Source of the DNA: Leptospira ilyithenensis
GTDB lineage: Bacteria; Spirochaetota; Leptospiria; Leptospirales; Leptospiraceae
Assembly: GCF_004771005.1 (NCBI RefSeq)
Contig: NZ_RQHV01000050.1
Coordinates: 145,469 to 209,468, forward strand
DNA: 64,000 nt
Direction: 5' to 3'
Shown here: positions 62,547 to 64,000 of the stretch, piece by piece
How the letters are laid out: the number at the start of each line of letters is the position of its first letter
How positions within the stretch are numbered: the stretch's first letter is position 1
Translations under genes and position numbers: made by a program
Notes under the pieces: model-generated
What the model saw: only the letters and a program-made list of their open reading frames with translations
Told to the model about the DNA's origin: nothing
Databases searched by the model: none

Positions 62547-63824
62547 ATGAAAAAACTCAAAAATCTATTCTTACTGCTAAAATCGGAACTGAGACGGGAA
62601 GGAGTTTTAAAAAACTCCTTTTTTGTCAGTGCTTCAAAAGCACTTTCTTCCGTAGCAAACTTGGTATTTATGATCTATTCGGTCAATTTGCTAAGTAAAA
62701 CGGAAAATGGCAAATTTCAGTACTACTTAAGTTTTTTGCCAGTAGTTCTTGCCATTGCGGAATTCGGCCTACCTACTGCTTTGATTAAATACATTTCTCC
62801 TCTGGTGGAAAAAAAAGAAAATCCAGGTGCGGTTTTACGAGCGTCTCTCCGCATCAAATTTTATTCTTTTCTATTACTTGCTTTATTAAGCCTACTCGCC
62901 TATGCCGTCACGAATGAAAACTATTTCGTTCTCACAATACTTTTGTTTGGTGGTATCATAGTATCTTTTATCTCTTATTTTGAAAGTCTATTCGTATCAT
63001 ATCGAAAATACAGCTCTCTCTCGCTTTGGAACCCGCTTCCCAATTTGATAAGGCTGAGTGTACTCTATTATTTAGCCGAAACCTCCATCCACCCTCTGAC
63101 TTATCTGGATATATTAACTATTTTTGCAGTATCTCCTTTGTTCGTATTGTTTCTGTTTTTTTTCTTTTTCCGGAAAGAAGAGCTCTCATGGTCCGCCCCC
63201 AAAGAGGAAGTGAAAGAAAAAGAAAAAAATCTGATGTTGTTCAATCTTTGGGCGTTCGCTGCATCCATTCTGGCCATCCTTTCCGATCGTCTGGAAGTAT
63301 TTTTTCTCAACCAATTTCATCCTTCCGATATCGTTGCGGATTACGGAACCGCATTGCAGTTGTTTAGTGGATTTATCATAATACTTGCTACTTTCAATTC
63401 CATCATTTACCCGAAATTATCAAGGCTTGCAGATACGCCCGAATTCGCCGATTTTTTAAAGAAAGCCGTGGCACTGGGCGGATTGATTGCCATTTGTTTA
63501 TTGCCGGGAATTTTTTTAGCGGAACCCATCTTGACATTGTTATTCGGTGCCAAATATTCCAACTCAATTTCCGTTTTTAAAATTCTATACCCCAATTTCC
63601 TATTACAATTGGTGTTTGCCCCTTTGGGAATGGCACTTTTTGCCTTGGGTCAACCACGCATGCTTGCCGGACTCGCCTTACTCCGATTAGTATTCGGTGC
63701 TTTGTTCGATTTTTGGATCGTTCCAGACTGGGGGGCAAATGGGGCGGCGGTCTCTCTCTTTTTGGGACAGATCGTATCCTGGTTGATTTTGGTAGGTTAT
63801 TTTTTGGCCTACTTCAGACGGTAA
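62547..63824 (+). CDS. Polysaccharide/oligosaccharide flippase (MOP superfamily)
   Basis: 425 residues with about twelve helices. VLKNSFFVSASKALSSVANL begins the MATE/Wzx fold, with FGLPTALIKYISPLVEKKEN and FGAKYSNSISVFKILYPNF typical of the polysaccharide-export group (PF01943/PF13440). The proteins move lipid-linked sugars across the inner membrane. Directly after the PAP2 gene, so probably an operon. The substrate is not known. Confidence 0.88.
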   Translation: MKKLKNLFLLLKSELRREGVLKNSFFVSASKALSSVANLVFMIYSVNLLSKTENGKFQYYLSFLPVVLAIAEFGLPTALIKYISPLVEKKENPGAVLRASLRIKFYSFLLLALLSLLAYAVTNENYFVLTILLFGGIIVSFISYFESLFVSYRKYSSLSLWNPLPNLIRLSVLYYLAETSIHPLTYLDILTIFAVSPLFVLFLFFFFFRKEELSWSAPKEEVKEKEKNLMLFNLWAFAASILAILSDRLEVFFLNQFHPSDIVADYGTALQLFSGFIIILATFNSIIYPKLSRLADTPEFADFLKKAVALGGLIAICLLPGIFLAEPILTLLFGAKYSNSISVFKILYPNFLLQLVFAPLGMALFALGQPRMLAGLALLRLVFGALFDFWIVPDWGANGAAVSLFLGQIVSWLILVGYFLAYFRR

Positions 63825-64000
63825 ACGTTCTATGTTTCCCGCGGTGGCGAGGGGGTTTATCGAAATAAGGGGAAATGAGTTTTTAGAATACTATCCCCGC
63901 CCTATCGACATTGGGTGGGGTTTCCTCCCATCCCGTTACCCATAAGTAAGTAACTTCCACATGATTGCCGCAGATTGTAATTTGTAAAGTCCCCTAGCCA
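63825..64000. other. Gene-free right edge with family B repeat
   Basis: No supportable gene in the last 176 bases. 63877-63900 is the inverted exact 24-base copy of 6294-6317 (see repeat family B). A GC-rich dyad, ATGGGAGG-like sequence opposing CCTCCCAT, surrounds TTGGGTGGGGTTTCC at about 63912-63935. Confidence 0.5.
63877..63900. repeat. 24-base dispersed repeat, family B, copy 2
   Basis: Exact reverse complement of 6294-6317. It ends in CTATCCCCGC and lies 53 bases after the flippase stop. Confidence 0.6.

Noticed and set aside
1..64000. tRNA, rRNA, CRISPR, transposase or phage genes
   Set aside because: Intergenic stretches were read for cloverleaf, direct-repeat array and transposase patterns and none was found.

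Overview
The window looks like chromosome of a Leptospira species, probably from the saprophytic or environmental part of the genus. The support is a Loa22-like OmpA lipoprotein, many lipoproteins with relaxed spirochaetal lipoboxes, paired 7TMR-DISM sensor kinases, frequent TTG and GTG starts, moderate GC and characteristic structured intergenic repeats. No rRNA, tRNA, CRISPR array, insertion sequence or prophage was seen. The species assignment is inference.

Layout. 1-3.5 kb: a 7TMR-DISM membrane protein cut by the edge, a Ppx/GppA phosphatase and mreB. 3.5-6.7 kb: a gene-poor stretch with dispersed repeats, a decayed AT-rich gene and an aldo/keto reductase-TetR operon with its operator palindrome. 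6.7-12.4 kb: loa22, an RluA-type pseudouridine synthase, a polytopic membrane protein, TerC, a DUF1569 protein and a MarR-GNAT fusion. 12.4-14.6 kb: a YHYH/MORN-like/SCO1 operon. 14.7-22.3 kb: a signalling island with a membrane AraC regulator, two tandem hybrid histidine kinases, a divergent NarL-type regulator, SixA and hypoxanthine phosphoribosyltransferase. 22.3-28.2 kb: a PstS-like lipoprotein, an OmpA-domain protein, an acyltransferase and a sulfatase-fold lipoprotein.

28.4-29.7 kb is an accessory islet: a frameshifted XRE repressor remnant, a BrnT-like/RHH toxin-antitoxin pair and a structured non-coding stretch with a tiny ORF. 29.7-32.9 kb holds a giant beta-helix surface lipoprotein. 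33-40.4 kb has a lipase plus two MaoC hot-dog dehydratases, an SDR with a divergent HxlR regulator, an NAD-dependent epimerase/reductase, a DUF2207 protein, a DUF4269 protein and an Ada-like zinc protein. 40.5-42.8 kb has a SUFU-domain protein with a small coupled partner, an unknown protein and a 26-residue Lys/Ala protein.

42.9-50.6 kb: a quinone-oxidoreductase-like enzyme, the complete glycine cleavage operon gcvT-gcvH-gcvP followed by a [2Fe-2S] protein, a second pseudouridine synthase, and a MarR regulator beside an NTF2-like pseudogene that keeps its operator. 50.8-55.4 kb: a lipoprotein, a TPR-transglutaminase, a metallo-beta-lactamase-fold lipoprotein and a FadL porin. 55.5-63.8 kb: fused isobutyryl-CoA mutase (icmF) with a voltage-sensor-like membrane protein, PlsC, a PAP2 phosphatase and a polysaccharide flippase.

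The most notable points are three hidden pseudogenes that only appear when frames are joined, a kinase/regulator pair whose GTG start codons abut inside one CACGTG, perfect palindromic operators beside TetR and MarR genes, and three families of dispersed intergenic repeats.
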